A stretch of DNA of 64,000 nucleotides from NCBI GenBank assembly GCA_029624675.1, contig JARSSP010000044.1, forward strand, positions 1 to 64,000. Direction: 5' to 3'. The notes beneath the pieces are model-generated. The model saw only the letters and a list, made by a program, of their open reading frames with translations. It searched no databases and was not told the origin of the DNA. This DNA comes from Candidatus Contendibacter sp. GTDB lineage: Bacteria; Pseudomonadota; Gammaproteobacteria; Competibacterales; Competibacteraceae. Of this stretch, positions 1-9,069 are shown piece after piece. Position 1 is the stretch's first letter; each line of letters opens with the position of its first letter. A program made the translations under genes and the position numbers.

Positions 1-466
1 TGGCTTCTATCTTAAATGGCCCGGCCCCTGGTCTTGACTGAGGGGTCCACTTTAGGCATCCCGAACCCTGGATCATCGCCATGGATGAAATCCCAAATCG
101 AGCCACGGTACGGGATTACCACAGTCGTTGGGGCGTCGAGCCGTTGTTTTCGGCCCTCAAAAGTCGGGGTTTTGACCTGGAAGCCACCCAGTTACGTGAT
201 CCCGAGCGCTTGGATCGTCTGCTTTTGATTATGGCCCTGGCCTTATATTGGTGCGTGTGGACAGGCTGCGAAGACGCTTACAGTCATCCCACAACGCTCG
301 AAAAAAAGCCGCTGCGCAACCCGACCTCAACCATTGGACGTGGCGCAAACGGGCCCGCAGCGCCCTATCGTACTTCAAGCGGGGACTTCGGATTCTGTTA
401 CGGCGACTCCAAACCGGGCACCCCTTACCGCTTTTCTATCGCTCCTGCATAACAATGCAAAATTGA
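1..466 (+). pseudogene. IS4-like transposase, C-terminal remnant
   Basis: C-terminal part of a DDE transposase, cut by the window edge. The frame at 42-290 reads EPWIIAMDEIP, then DYHSRWGVEPLFSALKSRGF, then RLDRLLLIMALALYW, the C-terminal block of IS4-type enzymes including the Y-(2)-R-(3)-E-(6)-K-like signature. Around 290-300 the reading shifts by one base into another frame, which continues KKAAAQPDLNHWTWRKRARS to a stop at 466. A stop at 39-41 suggests a second frameshift upstream. It is therefore non-functional. It lies directly before two other transposase fragments, so this edge is an insertion hot spot. Family assignment is from memory of the motif. Confidence 0.7.
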
Positions 467-545
467 TAGGTGGTGAGCTCTTTTTCAGCAATTCTCATTT
501 TAGCGATGACTCGCAGAGTAGCCCCCCTTGACTGGTAGTAGCCTG

Positions 546-826
546 ATGAGCGTACTGTTTAGTCGCGCCGCTCTGACGCTGGACGACATGACGAAACAAA
601 TCCGCCGGACCTTCGAGCAGTTTACCGATCCGTGCCGGGGGAAGAACACGCGCTACACGCTGGTGGACGCCGGGTTGAGCACCTTCTCGGTGTTTTTCAT
701 GCAGAGTCCGTTGTTTTTGGAATACCAGCGCAGCCTGGACCAGCGATTGAGCAAGAACAACGCCCAGACGCTGTTTGAGGTCCATCAGATCCCGTCGGAC
801 AATCAGATCCGCCACCTGCTCGACGC
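546..826 (+). pseudogene. Transposase N-terminal fragment (family unassigned)
   Basis: Starts at an ATG and reads MTKQIRRTFEQFTDPCRGKN, then a stretch containing LVDAGLSTFSVFFMQSPLFL and HQIPSDNQIRHLLD. This resembles the N-terminus of a widespread DDE transposase group in which a short helical region precedes the catalytic domain. About 90 residues remain. At 824-828 the frame runs straight into unrelated IS110-type sequence, so the catalytic domain is missing. The open frame continues to 1391 but beyond about 1000 it is only antisense to aroB. The transposase identity is inferred from motif memory and context; the truncation is visible. Confidence 0.55.
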
Positions 827-975
827 CAACACGGACGCCGGCTTTGCCGAACTCCAGGCATGGCTGGCTCCCCACGACAGGACCACCCTACATTTTGCAT
901 GGAAGCCACGGGCATTTATTTGGGAAGCCGTGGCCGAAGCGCTGGTCGATGTCGGTTACCCGATAACAGTATCCA
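826..975 (+). pseudogene. IS110-family transposase fragment
   Basis: In the frame of the preceding fragment the sequence reads NTDAGFAELQAWLAPHDRTT, which matches the NT-x-AGF-x-x-L-x-x-WL block of the IS110 RuvC-like domain. At 899 another frame reads MEATGIY, and after a one-base shift WEAVAEALVDVGYP follows. MEATGIYWEAVAEALVDAGYPVSVVNP-like sequence is the hallmark of IS110/IS1111 transposases. Only about 50 codons remain, so it is a dead fragment that truncated, or was inserted into, the neighbouring element. It ends about 50 bases before the aroB stop codon. Confidence 0.65.
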
Positions 976-1026
976 CACCTGGCCTTGAACATACTAAAAC
1001 CTACCAGGAATTGGTATTGCCGCTGC

Positions 1027-2112
1027 TCAGCACCGGGAAAGGGCGTGTTCAAACATCTCCCGCAGGCGGTCGGCATCCACGTTCTCGGCGATTACGCCTT
1101 GTCCAAGCTCGCGCAGCAGGATCAGCCGTAGCCGGCCGTCCTGGACCTTCTTGTCTACCGCCATCAGCCGGAGGAAATCGGCGGGCGTCAGTTCCGAGGG
1201 CGGGGCGAGCGGCAGGCGGGCGCGAGTCAGCAGCGCGCGCACCCGCTCCACTTGTTCCCAAGTCAACCAGCCCATCCGGGCCGACAGATCGGTGGCCATC
1301 ACCATCCCCACCGCCACCGCCTCACCGTGCAGCCACTCGCCGTAACCGATCCCAGTTTCGATGGCGTGGCCGAAGGTGTGGCCGAGATTGAGCAGGGCGC
1401 GCTCGCCGATCTCCCGTTCGTCGGCGACGACGATCTCGGCCTTGTTGCGACAGGAACGCTCGATGGCTTCGCTCAGGGCGGCGGGGTCGCGCGCCAGCAG
1501 CGCTTCCAGATTCACCTCCAGCCAGTCCAGGAACGGGCGGTCGCGAATCAGGCCGTACTTGATCACCTCGGCCAGGCCGGCGCTCAGTTCGCGGTCCGGC
1601 AGGGTGGCGAGGGTGTCGGTGTCGGCCAGCACGCAGCGCGGCTGGTAAAACGCCCCGATCATGTTCTTGCCGAGGGGATGGTTGACGGCGGTCTTGCCGC
1701 CCACCGAGGAATCGACCTGGGCCAGCAAGGTAGTGGGAATTTGCACGAAGGACACGCCGCGCTGGTAACAGGCCGCCGCGAAACCGGCCATGTCGCCGAT
1801 CACCCCCCCCCCGAGGGCCACGATCGTGCAATGCCGGTCTAACCGGTGCTCAAGCAACGCGGTGAAAACGGCGTTCAGCGTCTCCAGGGTCTTGTAGCGC
1901 TCGCCGTCAGGCAAAATCACCGCCTCGCAACGCAGGCCGGCCAGCGCGGCGCGGGTACGTTCCAGATAAAGCGGCGCGATCGTGGTATTGCTGACCACCA
2001 GCACTTGCCGGCCAGAAAGGTGAGGTTGCAGTAACTCAGCTTGTCCCAGCAAGCCAGGGCCAATGTAAATCGGGTAACGGCGGTCGCCGAGTTCAACATG
2101 GAGGGTTTTCAT
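1027..2112 (-). CDS. aroB: 3-dehydroquinate synthase
   Basis: Converts DAHP to 3-dehydroquinate, second step of the shikimate pathway, in the cytoplasm with NAD and a divalent metal. The 361-residue protein is full length for AroB. It has the glycine-rich NAD loop GGGVIGD at about residues 101-107, DSSVGGKT at 134-141, the conserved [12 protein letters not shown] segment, and [12 protein letters not shown], which supplies metal-binding histidines. The ATG start lies 18 bases after the aroK stop, so aroK-aroB form the usual operon. Transposase debris begins just past its stop, so downstream operon partners common in relatives (such as damX or dam) are absent. Confidence 0.97.
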   Translation of the reverse strand: MKTLHVELGDRRYPIYIGPGLLGQAELLQPHLSGRQVLVVSNTTIAPLYLERTRAALAGLRCEAVILPDGERYKTLETLNAVFTALLEHRLDRHCTIVALGGGVIGDMAGFAAACYQRGVSFVQIPTTLLAQVDSSVGGKTAVNHPLGKNMIGAFYQPRCVLADTDTLATLPDRELSAGLAEVIKYGLIRDRPFLDWLEVNLEALLARDPAALSEAIERSCRNKAEIVVADEREIGERALLNLGHTFGHAIETGIGYGEWLHGEAVAVGMVMATDLSARMGWLTWEQVERVRALLTRARLPLAPPSELTPADFLRLMAVDKKVQDGRLRLILLRELGQGVIAENVDADRLREMFEHALSRC

Positions 2113-2130
2113 GGAGATTCCAGGGATGGC

Positions 2131-2664
2131 TCAAGCTCGAAGCGGATGGAGTTCCGGCCGGTTCAGGATGTCACGCGTCACCTGGGCGGGGGAACGACCC
2201 TCGGTCGAAATCACGCAGTCGGTCACGGCGCGGTAGAGCGGATCGCGTTGCGCGAACAATTGCGCCAGCTTGGCCCGAGGGTCGGTGGTTTGCAACAGGG
2301 GGCGATGGCTGTCACCCCGCGTGCGGCGCAATTGCTCGTCCACCGAGGCGCATAGATACACCACGAAGCCGCGCCCGGCCAGGCAGCGGCGATTGTCGGG
2401 ATCGAGCACGACGCCACCGCCGGTGGCGAGGACGAGGTCCGGCCGTCGGGTCAGTTCGGCGATCACGGCTTTTTCGCGGACGCGAAACCCAGCCTCTCCC
2501 TCCACTTCGAAGATCAGCGGAATGCCAGCGCCGGCACGCTGCTCGATCTCGTGGTCGCTATCAAGAAACTCCCGATGCAGTGCCAGCGCCAACCGGCGGC
2601 CGATGGTGGTCTTGCCGGCGCCCATCGGGCCGATCAGGAAGATGCTGGGAAGGGTGGGCGACAT
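2131..2664 (-). CDS. aroK: Shikimate kinase
   Basis: Phosphorylates shikimate with ATP in the aromatic amino acid pathway. The P-loop GPMGAGKT is at residues 12-19, the LDSDHEIE segment provides substrate-binding aspartates, ATGGGVVL is the shikimate-binding Gly-rich loop, and a DSHRPLL lid follows. I chose the ATG at 2664, giving 177 residues and the normal short N-terminus. An open frame extends to 2850, but its extra 62 residues look like untranslated sequence. It is first in the operon with aroB and divergent from ssb; the 203-base gap must hold both promoters. Confidence 0.95.
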   Translation of the reverse strand: MSPTLPSIFLIGPMGAGKTTIGRRLALALHREFLDSDHEIEQRAGAGIPLIFEVEGEAGFRVREKAVIAELTRRPDLVLATGGGVVLDPDNRRCLAGRGFVVYLCASVDEQLRRTRGDSHRPLLQTTDPRAKLAQLFAQRDPLYRAVTDCVISTEGRSPAQVTRDILNRPELHPLRA

Positions 2665-2867
2665 GACGATGGAGTGCGCGACGCAGCTAGGAAAATGGGG
2701 AGATTGCGGCGGTATTGTAAGCGTAATCACGCCGCGATGGATGGAAGGAGGGGATTGCTTCCATACAGTCTTACGAGGATATGGCGGCGAACTGGATTGG
2801 TGCGTATGCTTGCGTCGATCACGTTCCCTCGCGGGGCCATCAACCTTCAATTCAACGAGTAAAACCC

Positions 2868-3365
2868 ATGGCTAGCGTCAACAAAGTCATTTTGATCGGC
2901 AACTTGGGCAAAGACCCCGACGTGCGTTACATGCCGAACGGCCGGGCCGTCGCCAATGTCACCATCGCCACCAACGAAAGCTGGAAGGATCGCAACACCG
3001 GCGAGAAGCAGGAGCGAACCGAATGGCATAACGTGGTGTTCTACAGCCCGCTGGCGGAAATCGTCGGCCAATACTTGCGCAAGGGCTCCTCGGTGTTCGT
3101 GGAAGGCCGTCTGCAAACCCGCAAGTGGCAGGACAAGAACGGTCAGGATCGCTATACCACCGAGATCATCGCCAACGAAATGAAGATGCTGGGTGGGCGC
3201 GGCAGCGCTGGCGGCAGCGCGCCGTTTTCGGGAGAAGAACCGGAGATGGATGCCGCGTCCGCTTCAAGGCCGCCCCAGGGACCCGCGCCGACGCGGTCGC
3301 AGACCGCCACGCAGCCTCAGCCAGGTCCGGACAGCAGCGGGTTCGACGACGACATTCCTTTTTGA
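2868..3365 (+). CDS. ssb: Single-stranded DNA-binding protein
   Basis: 165-residue SSB that protects ssDNA in replication, repair and recombination. The OB fold fills residues 1-115 and begins [20 protein letters not shown], with the typical WHNVVFY and [14 protein letters not shown] motifs. A Gly/Pro/Gln-rich linker follows. The acidic tip DDDIPF at the C-terminus is the docking peptide for PriA, RecO, exonuclease I and others. The ATG at 2868 gives the canonical N-terminus; an in-frame ATG 29 codons upstream is rejected. Transcribed divergently from aroK. Confidence 0.97.
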   Translation: MASVNKVILIGNLGKDPDVRYMPNGRAVANVTIATNESWKDRNTGEKQERTEWHNVVFYSPLAEIVGQYLRKGSSVFVEGRLQTRKWQDKNGQDRYTTEIIANEMKMLGGRGSAGGSAPFSGEEPEMDAASASRPPQGPAPTRSQTATQPQPGPDSSGFDDDIPF

Positions 3366-3544
3366 TCTTGGAGCAAGGTTGGCGTCGCAAGCCATGATCC
3401 TCGACTGTGGTCGGCGGTTAGGCTGTTTATTCTAGCGATTCGCGTTATAAGCGGATTCCAGAGTCAACGCGATTCCCCGGTGTCGGGATCACGTTGTGGC
3501 CATGGCGCCGGCAACCGGCGCGCACCTCGACAGGTAATGCCGTC

Positions 3545-3949
3545 ATGACAACCCATGTTGCGAATTCCCAATTTACGTCAACCCTGTCACGGTCGGCCGA
3601 CCTTGCGCGCCAGGTGGGGCTGGTTGGCCTAGGCGCCGGCGTCGCCACCCAACGAGAAGTTCGGTGGATGTTCCGGACGCTGTTCGAACAAGGTCAACGT
3701 CTGGAAGCCGCCTTGCTGGACAATCTGACTCAGCGCGCGGTGATCGCCGGGAACTGGGTTGATGCCTGCGAGCATACCGCCATGAACTGGTGGGGACGGA
3801 TCGAGCCGATCTCGCGGCTTCAGTTCGAACGATTCCTGCATCAGTGTGGCTTGGCCACCCATGACGACTTGCGTGTGCTGGCACGGAAGCTCGACGACGT
3901 AAATCTTCGCGTCGCCGATCTGGACGAGGATTCAGAAAAAGCCGCTTGA
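3545..3949 (+). CDS. Phasin-family (PHA granule-associated) protein
   Basis: 134-residue alpha-helical protein. The pattern RQVGLVGLGAGVATQREV, then FRTLFEQGQRLE, and near the C-terminus FERFLHQCGLATHDDLRVLA followed by a heptad-like LDDVNLRVADL, corresponds to the poly(hydroxyalkanoate) granule-associated protein family: a Leu-Gly-Ala block, a phenylalanine-glycine block, then a bundle and coiled coil. Such proteins coat storage granules. I picked the ATG at 3545 because it removes a Trp/Arg-rich extension. No phaC or phaA is nearby, so the granule link rests on family likeness alone. Confidence 0.65.
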   Translation: MTTHVANSQFTSTLSRSADLARQVGLVGLGAGVATQREVRWMFRTLFEQGQRLEAALLDNLTQRAVIAGNWVDACEHTAMNWWGRIEPISRLQFERFLHQCGLATHDDLRVLARKLDDVNLRVADLDEDSEKAA

Positions 3950-3953
3950 CCCC

Positions 3954-3987
3954 GATTCCAGCCGCCGGACCGTCGGTGGGTGGAATC
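3954..3987. terminator. Hairpin between convergent genes
   Basis: Inverted repeat GATTCCA / TGGAATC with a GC-rich 20-base loop, placed in the 58-base gap between the convergent phasin and sohB genes. There is no clear T-run, so it may be only a weak bidirectional terminator. Confidence 0.3.
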
Positions 3988-4007
3988 CGTTCGTTCACGT
4001 CGAAGAG

Positions 4008-4991
4008 TCAGATTCGCGCCAGTGCCTCGCCGGCGTGCGTCAACAGCCGCGCCAGCCACGGCTTTTTATTGGTGTAGGTCACTTCGTACAGATCGGCGCT
4101 GGCGCTGGCGTCCAGCAGATAATCGTCACTGGTCCGCAGTTCGTCCGCCAACTGGCGCTCCAGCGCCCGGGTTCCGTACCAGTATTCGCCGGTCGCCACC
4201 TGGTCCAGGTCCAGGCGCGGGCGATGGGTTTTCACGAAATCCTTGAACAGGGCATGGGTTGCTTCGATTTCTTCCTGAAACTTGTGGCGGCCCTTGTCGG
4301 TGTTTTCGCCGAACAGCGTGACCGTACGCTTGTACTCGCCGGCCATGAACTGCTCGTAGTCGATGTCGTGCTTCTTCAGCAGGCGATTGAAATTGGGCAA
4401 CTGGGCGATCACGCCGATCGAGCCGAGAATGGCGAACGGCGCGGCGATGATGCGGTCGGCGACGCAGGCCATTAGATAGCCGCCGCTAGCCGCGACCTTG
4501 TCCACCGCCACCGTCAATTTCACCCGGCGGTCGCGAATCCGCAGCAATTGCGCCGCCGCCAGGCCGTAGCCATGCACCAGCCCGCCGGCGCTTTCCAGCC
4601 GCACCATCACCTCGTCCTCCGGCTGGGCGACAGTCAGCACCGCCGTCACTTCCTCGCGCAGGGACGCCACCGCCGCGGCGCGCAGGTCGCCGTGGAAGTT
4701 GAGCACGAACACCCGGCGGCGCGCGGTTTTGTCGTGCTGCTTGTCCCGGGCCTTTTGTTCCTTGCGCGCTTGCTTGAGCGCCTTTTTCGGCAGGGTCGCG
4801 GCCTTGAGCGCCAAAGCCATGCCGTCGTAGTCCTGGTTCAAATGGCGGATATCCAACCGCCCCCGCTGATCCGACTCCCCGCCACCGCGCGTCGCCAGAG
4901 CCACGATGCCGCCCACCATCACCAGCACCGCCGCCACGAGGGTCGCGGTCTTGGCCAGAAACATCCCGTATTCATTGAGAAATTCCATCAC
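4008..4991 (-). CDS. sohB: Inner-membrane peptidase SohB (S49 family)
   Basis: 327-residue signal-peptide-peptidase-like serine protease. An N-terminal membrane segment (about residues 10-35, rich in Leu/Val/Ala) is followed by a Lys-rich linker and the S49 domain starting RRRVFVLNFHGDLRA. The nucleophile lies in KVAASGGYLMACVAD, and the general-base lysine is expected in the KKHDIDYEQFMAGEYKR region after ILGSIGVIAQLPNF. The start codon region overlaps the trmO 3' end by 20 bases, so the two genes are probably cotranscribed. Two adjacent ATGs (4991, 4988) are possible starts. Confidence 0.9.
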   Translation of the reverse strand: MMEFLNEYGMFLAKTATLVAAVLVMVGGIVALATRGGGESDQRGRLDIRHLNQDYDGMALALKAATLPKKALKQARKEQKARDKQHDKTARRRVFVLNFHGDLRAAAVASLREEVTAVLTVAQPEDEVMVRLESAGGLVHGYGLAAAQLLRIRDRRVKLTVAVDKVAASGGYLMACVADRIIAAPFAILGSIGVIAQLPNFNRLLKKHDIDYEQFMAGEYKRTVTLFGENTDKGRHKFQEEIEATHALFKDFVKTHRPRLDLDQVATGEYWYGTRALERQLADELRTSDDYLLDASASADLYEVTYTNKKPWLARLLTHAGEALARI

Positions 4992-5724
4992 ACTCCCATC
5001 TCCGAAAGGCTGTTGAATGTTCCTCCACCGCAGGCACGATCTCGATTACCCGCGCCACGCCGTCCCGGATTTCCCATCGCACATCCAGGTCATGCAGCTT
5101 CATGCCGTGAAGCTGGGGCGAGGGGCTGGCGCGTTCGTAGGCCGGCCGGGGGTCTTGACGCAGAATTTGGTCGATCAGTTCCCGCAAGTCGCCATCCCCC
5201 GGCCAGGCCGCGCAAAACGCACTGGCCGCCGGGCTGAATTCCACCGTCAGCCCGGCCTCCGGCGCTTCGGCGGCGAATCCGCCGACGGCTTCCACGATCC
5301 GGTCGGCGTAGGGCAGGTACGGTTTGATGTCCAGCACTGGCGTACCATCCAGCAGATCCACCCCCGCCAGATGCAAGGTTACCTGTCCCCGGCAAACCGC
5401 GATGTGGTCCAGTTTCACCGTCGTCAGGCCGATGGGGTTGGGTCGGAAGGTGGAGCGGGTGGCGAACACACCCAGCCGCCGGTTGCCGCCCAGGCGCGGC
5501 GGTCGCACCGTCGCCCGCCAGCGCCCCGCCGGGACGCCGTGAAAGACGAACAGCAGCCACAGGTGCGAAAAGCCCTCCAGCCCGCGCACTGCCGCCGGCT
5601 GGTTGTACGGCGGTAGCAGCTCCAGCGTGGCCCGCGCGGCGGGGACCAGCCCCGGCTGGCGCGGAATGCCGAACTTTTCGCGAAAACAGGAATGGACGAG
5701 GCCAATCGGCGCGAACCGGAACAT
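4972..5724 (-). CDS. trmO: tRNA (t6A37-N6)-methyltransferase TrmO
   Basis: TsaA/YaeB-family enzyme that uses S-adenosylmethionine to N6-methylate threonylcarbamoyl-adenosine at position 37 of certain tRNAs. It begins FAPIGLVHSCFREKFGIPRQ, the classic TrmO opening. RSTFRPNPIGL and LDGTPVLDIKPYLPYAD are the conserved SAM-site motifs of the beta-barrel domain (residues 1-140). The C-terminal part (LIDQILRQDPRPAYER) is the YaeB-specific extension. 250 residues, normal length. Directly abuts corA upstream and overlaps sohB downstream. Confidence 0.92.
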   Translation of the reverse strand: MFRFAPIGLVHSCFREKFGIPRQPGLVPAARATLELLPPYNQPAAVRGLEGFSHLWLLFVFHGVPAGRWRATVRPPRLGGNRRLGVFATRSTFRPNPIGLTTVKLDHIAVCRGQVTLHLAGVDLLDGTPVLDIKPYLPYADRIVEAVGGFAAEAPEAGLTVEFSPAASAFCAAWPGDGDLRELIDQILRQDPRPAYERASPSPQLHGMKLHDLDVRWEIRDGVARVIEIVPAVEEHSTAFRRWECDGISQ

Positions 5725-6696
5725 CTAGAGCCAGCCGGATTTCTTCAGCTTGCGATACAGCAGCAGGCAGATCGCCGTCACGCTCCCCATCACGGCCGGA
5801 TAGCCATAGGTCCATTCGAGTTCGGGGAACCAGCCCTTGAAGTTCATTCCGTAGATGCTGAACACCATGGTTGGAATCGCCAGCAGGGCGCCCCAGCCGG
5901 CCAGGCGCTTGGTCGCCTCGTTCTGGCGGGCCGCGCCCAGCGACAGGCTGATTTGCAGGGCGAGCGCCAGCGTTTCCCGGATCACGTCCACCGCTTCGTT
6001 GACGCGCAGCGCGTGATCGTAAACGTCGCGAAAATAGGGCCGGATGTCGTCGGAAACGTGGTCGGTGAACACATCGGTCAGCAGGTAATTGCAGACCTCG
6101 GTCAGCGGGGCGGTGACGCGGCGCAGTTCCGCTAAGTCGCGCTTGAACTGGTACAACCGACCCAGGTCGCCCTGATCGAAATCGCCCTTGAAGAACCGTT
6201 CCTCCAGTTCCTCCACCTCGTCTTCCAGGCTGTGGAGAATCGGAAAATAGTTGTCCACCACGAAATCGAGGATGGCGTACAGCACGAACCCCGGCCCCTT
6301 GCGCAGCAGGCGCGGTGTGCTCTCGCAGCGGGCGCGCACCGAGGCATAGGGCAGCGAGGCACCATGCCGCACCGTTACCAGATAGCGCGGCCCGACGAAC
6401 AGATGGGTTTCGCCGAAAATGACCTTGTCCTCGCGCAACTGAGCCGTGCGCAGCGCCACGAACAAACAGTCGCCATACAGTTCCACCTTGGGCCGCTGAT
6501 GGGCGTGGTGGGCATCCTCGGCGGCCAGTTCGTGCAAGTCGAACAATTCTCGCACTCGCGCCATCAGATCCTCGTCCGGCTCGCGCAATCCCAACCAGAC
6601 GAAGGCGTCCGCCCGATCCCGCAGCGCGGGCACATCTTCCAGCGACATGTTGGGCAGCTTGCAACCGCCGGCGTAACCCGTGCAATTGACGATCAT
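5725..6696 (-). CDS. corA: CorA-family Mg/Co transporter
   Basis: Inner-membrane divalent cation channel. A long soluble N-terminal domain with the helices LEDEVEELEERFFKGDFDQG is followed by the GMN signature in FSIYGMNFKGWFPE between two C-terminal membrane segments (LLAIPTMVFSIYG and VMGSVTAICLLLY). The protein ends in the basic tail RKLKKSGWL. I prefer the ATG at 6696 (323 residues, opening MIVNCTGYAGG as in relatives); a TTG at 6765 would add 23 residues and overlap the upstream hydrolase stop. The stop is immediately before the trmO start. Confidence 0.92.
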   Translation of the reverse strand: MIVNCTGYAGGCKLPNMSLEDVPALRDRADAFVWLGLREPDEDLMARVRELFDLHELAAEDAHHAHQRPKVELYGDCLFVALRTAQLREDKVIFGETHLFVGPRYLVTVRHGASLPYASVRARCESTPRLLRKGPGFVLYAILDFVVDNYFPILHSLEDEVEELEERFFKGDFDQGDLGRLYQFKRDLAELRRVTAPLTEVCNYLLTDVFTDHVSDDIRPYFRDVYDHALRVNEAVDVIRETLALALQISLSLGAARQNEATKRLAGWGALLAIPTMVFSIYGMNFKGWFPELEWTYGYPAVMGSVTAICLLLYRKLKKSGWL

Positions 6697-6761
6697 GCCT
6701 GACTCGCGATCAGTACTGTCCTGGAAAACGGGTGGGGTCATTCGCGGCAACTCGGGGTGAT

Positions 6762-7466
6762 TCAATGCCGATGACGATGCAAGCGCGACTCGGGCCGGTA
6801 CGGTTCCTCCCGGTCGTGCAAGTGCATCCGATAGTCAACGAAGCCGGGACAGTCGTCGAAATGCAGGAACGGGTTGCCGGCGAGCTGTTCGACCATGGTC
6901 GAGGTGGGAGTGATACCGTAGTTGTGGCCAGGCCGGATGAGGGTATCGCCCGGCAACACCTCGCCCAGCCGGCGCAGGCTGTGATACATCTGTTCCGGGT
7001 CGCCGCCGCGCAGGTCGCAGCGTCCGCAGCCAAACACGAATAGGGTGTCGCCGGTGAGTACTTGATCGCCCACCCGGTAGCAAGCCGAGCCCGGTGTGTG
7101 GCCGGGCGTGTGCAGCACTTCGATTTCGGTTTCGCCCAGACGGATGCGGTCGCCGCCGTCGTGCAGGGTCGGCAGGTCGGAATGACGATCCCAGAACGCA
7201 GCCTCGGCTCGCAGCAGGTGCAACCGCGCGTCGCTGGCGCTCAGCAACGCCTCGACCCCGTTGATGTGGTCGAAATGGCTGTGGGTGAGCAGGATGTCCG
7301 TGATTCGCCATCCCTGCCGTTCGACCAGCGCCAGGATGCCGGGTACGTCCCAGGCCGGGTCCACCACCGCCGCGCGGTCGGTGGCGCGATCGTGGATGAC
7401 ATAAATAAAATTGGCCATGCGCCCAAGCTCCAGGGCATGAATCGTGTGAGGGGCGGCTGCGATCAT
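6762..7466 (-). CDS. MBL-fold hydrolase, glyoxalase II / YcbL-like
   Basis: 234-residue metallo-beta-lactamase fold enzyme. The zinc motif THSHFDH (HxHxDH), then HTPGHTPGS with the next histidine ligand, LTGDTLFVFGCGRCDL with the bridging Asp, and RPGHNYG with the final histidine are all present. The overall order fits hydroxyacylglutathione-hydrolase-like proteins that cleave thioesters, but it lacks the long C-terminal substrate domain of true GloB. Substrate is unknown. It ends against corA and is likely the first gene of the hydrolase-corA-trmO-sohB run. Confidence 0.85.
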   Translation of the reverse strand: MIAAAPHTIHALELGRMANFIYVIHDRATDRAAVVDPAWDVPGILALVERQGWRITDILLTHSHFDHINGVEALLSASDARLHLLRAEAAFWDRHSDLPTLHDGGDRIRLGETEIEVLHTPGHTPGSACYRVGDQVLTGDTLFVFGCGRCDLRGGDPEQMYHSLRRLGEVLPGDTLIRPGHNYGITPTSTMVEQLAGNPFLHFDDCPGFVDYRMHLHDREEPYRPESRLHRHRH

Positions 7467-7616
7467 CGCGCATTCTCCCGGTCATGACAGCGTGGCGGGG
7501 GCAACAACGAGCGACCACTTGGAACATCGCGGGCGTTGTTGACTCTAAAAGGGGACATACTATTGAATGATTCGATCATCCTCCGCGCCCGTCGCCATTT
7601 ACTTTGAGGGATTGCC

Positions 7617-7991
7617 ATGCGTTTCAGCCTTGACAACGACCTGAATCGTCACTCCATCACCGGCTACGGCCCGGACTGGGTCCGGGTCAACCAAGGAGAA
7701 TTTCGCCGAAGCGTGATTGTCACGCCCGAACGGTTGATAAGCGATTGGCCGCCGCAGACTTTCGGCGATCTGGTGGAAACGCATTTTGAGGTGATCGCGG
7801 ATTTGAAGCCGGAAATCGTGCTGCTGGGTACCGGCGGCCGCCAGCGGTTTCCACGCCCATCCCTGACTCGGTCCTTGCTGGAGCGGGGTGTGGGGGTTGA
7901 AATCATGGATACGGCCGCCGCCTGCCGCACTTACAACATCATCATGCTGGAAGGTCGCCGAGTCGCGGCGGCGTTGCTGCTGGCGGACTAA
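7617..7991 (+). CDS. Mth938-like (DUF498) protein
   Basis: 124-residue protein of the Mth938/NDUFAF3-like fold. Typical features are ITGYGPDWVRVN near the start, LKPEIVLLGTGGRQRFP in the middle and GVGVEIMDTAAACRTYNIIM near the end. Bacterial members have no settled function; the mitochondrial relative assembles respiratory complex I. The ATG at 7617 follows an upstream AGGGATTGCC region. It runs towards rpoS and is separated from it by a hairpin. Confidence 0.85.
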   Translation: MRFSLDNDLNRHSITGYGPDWVRVNQGEFRRSVIVTPERLISDWPPQTFGDLVETHFEVIADLKPEIVLLGTGGRQRFPRPSLTRSLLERGVGVEIMDTAAACRTYNIIMLEGRRVAAALLLAD

Positions 7992-8000
7992 CGCCTCCAC

Positions 8001-8039
8001 CTCCAGCTTCTCCCCCAGCGGGATGTGGGAGAGCTGGAG
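8001..8039. terminator. Hairpin between Mth938-like gene and rpoS
   Basis: Arms CTCCAGCTTCTCCC (8001-8014) and GGGAGAGCTGGAG (8027-8039) pair over 13 bp with one bulged T, in the 55-base gap between two convergent stop codons. No T-tract, so it may act in both directions or protect 3' ends. The left arm is nearly identical to sequence at 28325, which suggests a dispersed repeat. Confidence 0.5.
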
Positions 8040-8046
8040 CGGATCG

Positions 8047-9057
8047 CTACAGAAAATCCCGGGAAAAGCCTTCGTTTTCCAGAATCTTGCGCAGCCGGCG
8101 CAGGGCGTCGATCTGAATCTGGCGGACCCGCTCGCGGGTCACGCCGATTTCATTACCCACCTGTTCCAGGGTGGCCTTGTCCTGGCCGCCCAAGCCAAAC
8201 CGCCGTTCCACCACGATGCGCTGCTTGTCGTGCAACTGGCTAAGCCATAGCTCCAGTTTTTCGTTGAGGTCGGCATCCTGCAACCATTGCGACGGATCGG
8301 GGTTATCGTCGGGAATGGCATCGAGGAGCGACCGATCTTCGTCCTTGCCGATCGGCGTATCCACCGAGGCCACCCGCTCGTTGAGTTGCAGCATCCGCTT
8401 CACCTCGGCCACCGACTTGCCCATCGCCTGGGCGATGTCCTCGGCGGTGGGCTCGTGATCCAGCGTCTGCGCCAATTGCCGGGCGGTTCGTAAATACCCG
8501 TTGATTTCCTTGATGATATGGATCGGCAACCGGATGATGCGGGTCTGGTTCATCAACGCCCGCTCGATGGTCTGGCGAATCCACCAGGTCGCGTAGGTCG
8601 AAAACCGGAAGCCGCGCTCCGGGTCGAATTTTTCGACCGCGTGAATCAGTCCCAGATTGCCTTCCTCGATCAGATCAAGCAGGTTCAGGCCCCGATTCAT
8701 GTAGCGGCGGGCAATCTTCACCACCAGGCGAAGATTGCTCTCGACCATCCGGTTGCGAGCGTCGGCGTCGCCTTGCAGGGTTCGCCGCGCGTAGTAGACT
8801 TCTTCCCGGGCGCTCAGCAGCGGAGAAAAGCCAATTTCGCTCAGATACATACGGGTGGCGTCCAATTCCTCCAGGGTGAATTCCCGACCGGCCGCCAGCG
8901 GCGCCGACCACGGGGTTTCGCCCGGTTCCAATATTTCCTCCGCAACCGCTTCGTCCTCGGTATCCTCTGGCTTGTCGTCCTCCAGCAGAGGGTCATCCAT
9001 GCGCAATTCGTCTTCACACACCACCATTTCCAGACAGACGGCAATCCGTCGGGACAT
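8047..9057 (-). CDS. rpoS: RNA polymerase sigma factor RpoS
   Basis: Stationary-phase / general stress sigma factor, 336 residues. The acidic N-terminus is followed by region 1.2 ([20 protein letters not shown]), region 2 ([20 protein letters not shown], then [17 protein letters not shown]), region 3 ([18 protein letters not shown]) and region 4 ([20 protein letters not shown], ending in the helix-turn-helix [18 protein letters not shown]). The start is fixed by a perfect Shine-Dalgarno. surE lies 264 bases upstream on the same strand, but pcm and nlpD, usual between them, are missing. The 264-base leader may carry rpoS's own promoter. Confidence 0.95.
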   Translation of the reverse strand: MSRRIAVCLEMVVCEDELRMDDPLLEDDKPEDTEDEAVAEEILEPGETPWSAPLAAGREFTLEELDATRMYLSEIGFSPLLSAREEVYYARRTLQGDADARNRMVESNLRLVVKIARRYMNRGLNLLDLIEEGNLGLIHAVEKFDPERGFRFSTYATWWIRQTIERALMNQTRIIRLPIHIIKEINGYLRTARQLAQTLDHEPTAEDIAQAMGKSVAEVKRMLQLNERVASVDTPIGKDEDRSLLDAIPDDNPDPSQWLQDADLNEKLELWLSQLHDKQRIVVERRFGLGGQDKATLEQVGNEIGVTRERVRQIQIDALRRLRKILENEGFSRDFL

Positions 9058-9062
9058 TGATG

Positions 9063-9069
9063 ACCTCCT
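9063..9069 (-). promoter_or_regulatory. Strong ribosome-binding site of rpoS
   Basis: On the minus strand AGGAGGT precedes the ATG at 9057 with a 5-base spacer. It decides this start over an in-frame codon five residues upstream, which overlaps the Shine-Dalgarno itself. Confidence 0.8.

Noticed and set aside
528..1391. A single 287-codon protein from the transposase region into aroB antisense
   Set aside because: It joins two unrelated transposase fragments and then runs antisense to aroB; not one real protein.
2665..2850. 62-residue N-terminal extension of AroK
   Set aside because: Shikimate kinases start close to the P-loop; the extension is low in conservation and runs through the aroK/ssb promoter region.
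5090..6685. Very long (531 codon) minus-strand frame across trmO and corA
   Set aside because: Low-complexity Arg/Gly/Ala sequence in an alternative frame of two clearly conserved genes on the same strand; typical of GC-rich DNA.
8001..8046. tRNA or small RNA gene at the hairpin before rpoS
   Set aside because: Only a single stem; no cloverleaf, CCA or T-loop sequence. No tRNA-like sequence was seen elsewhere either.
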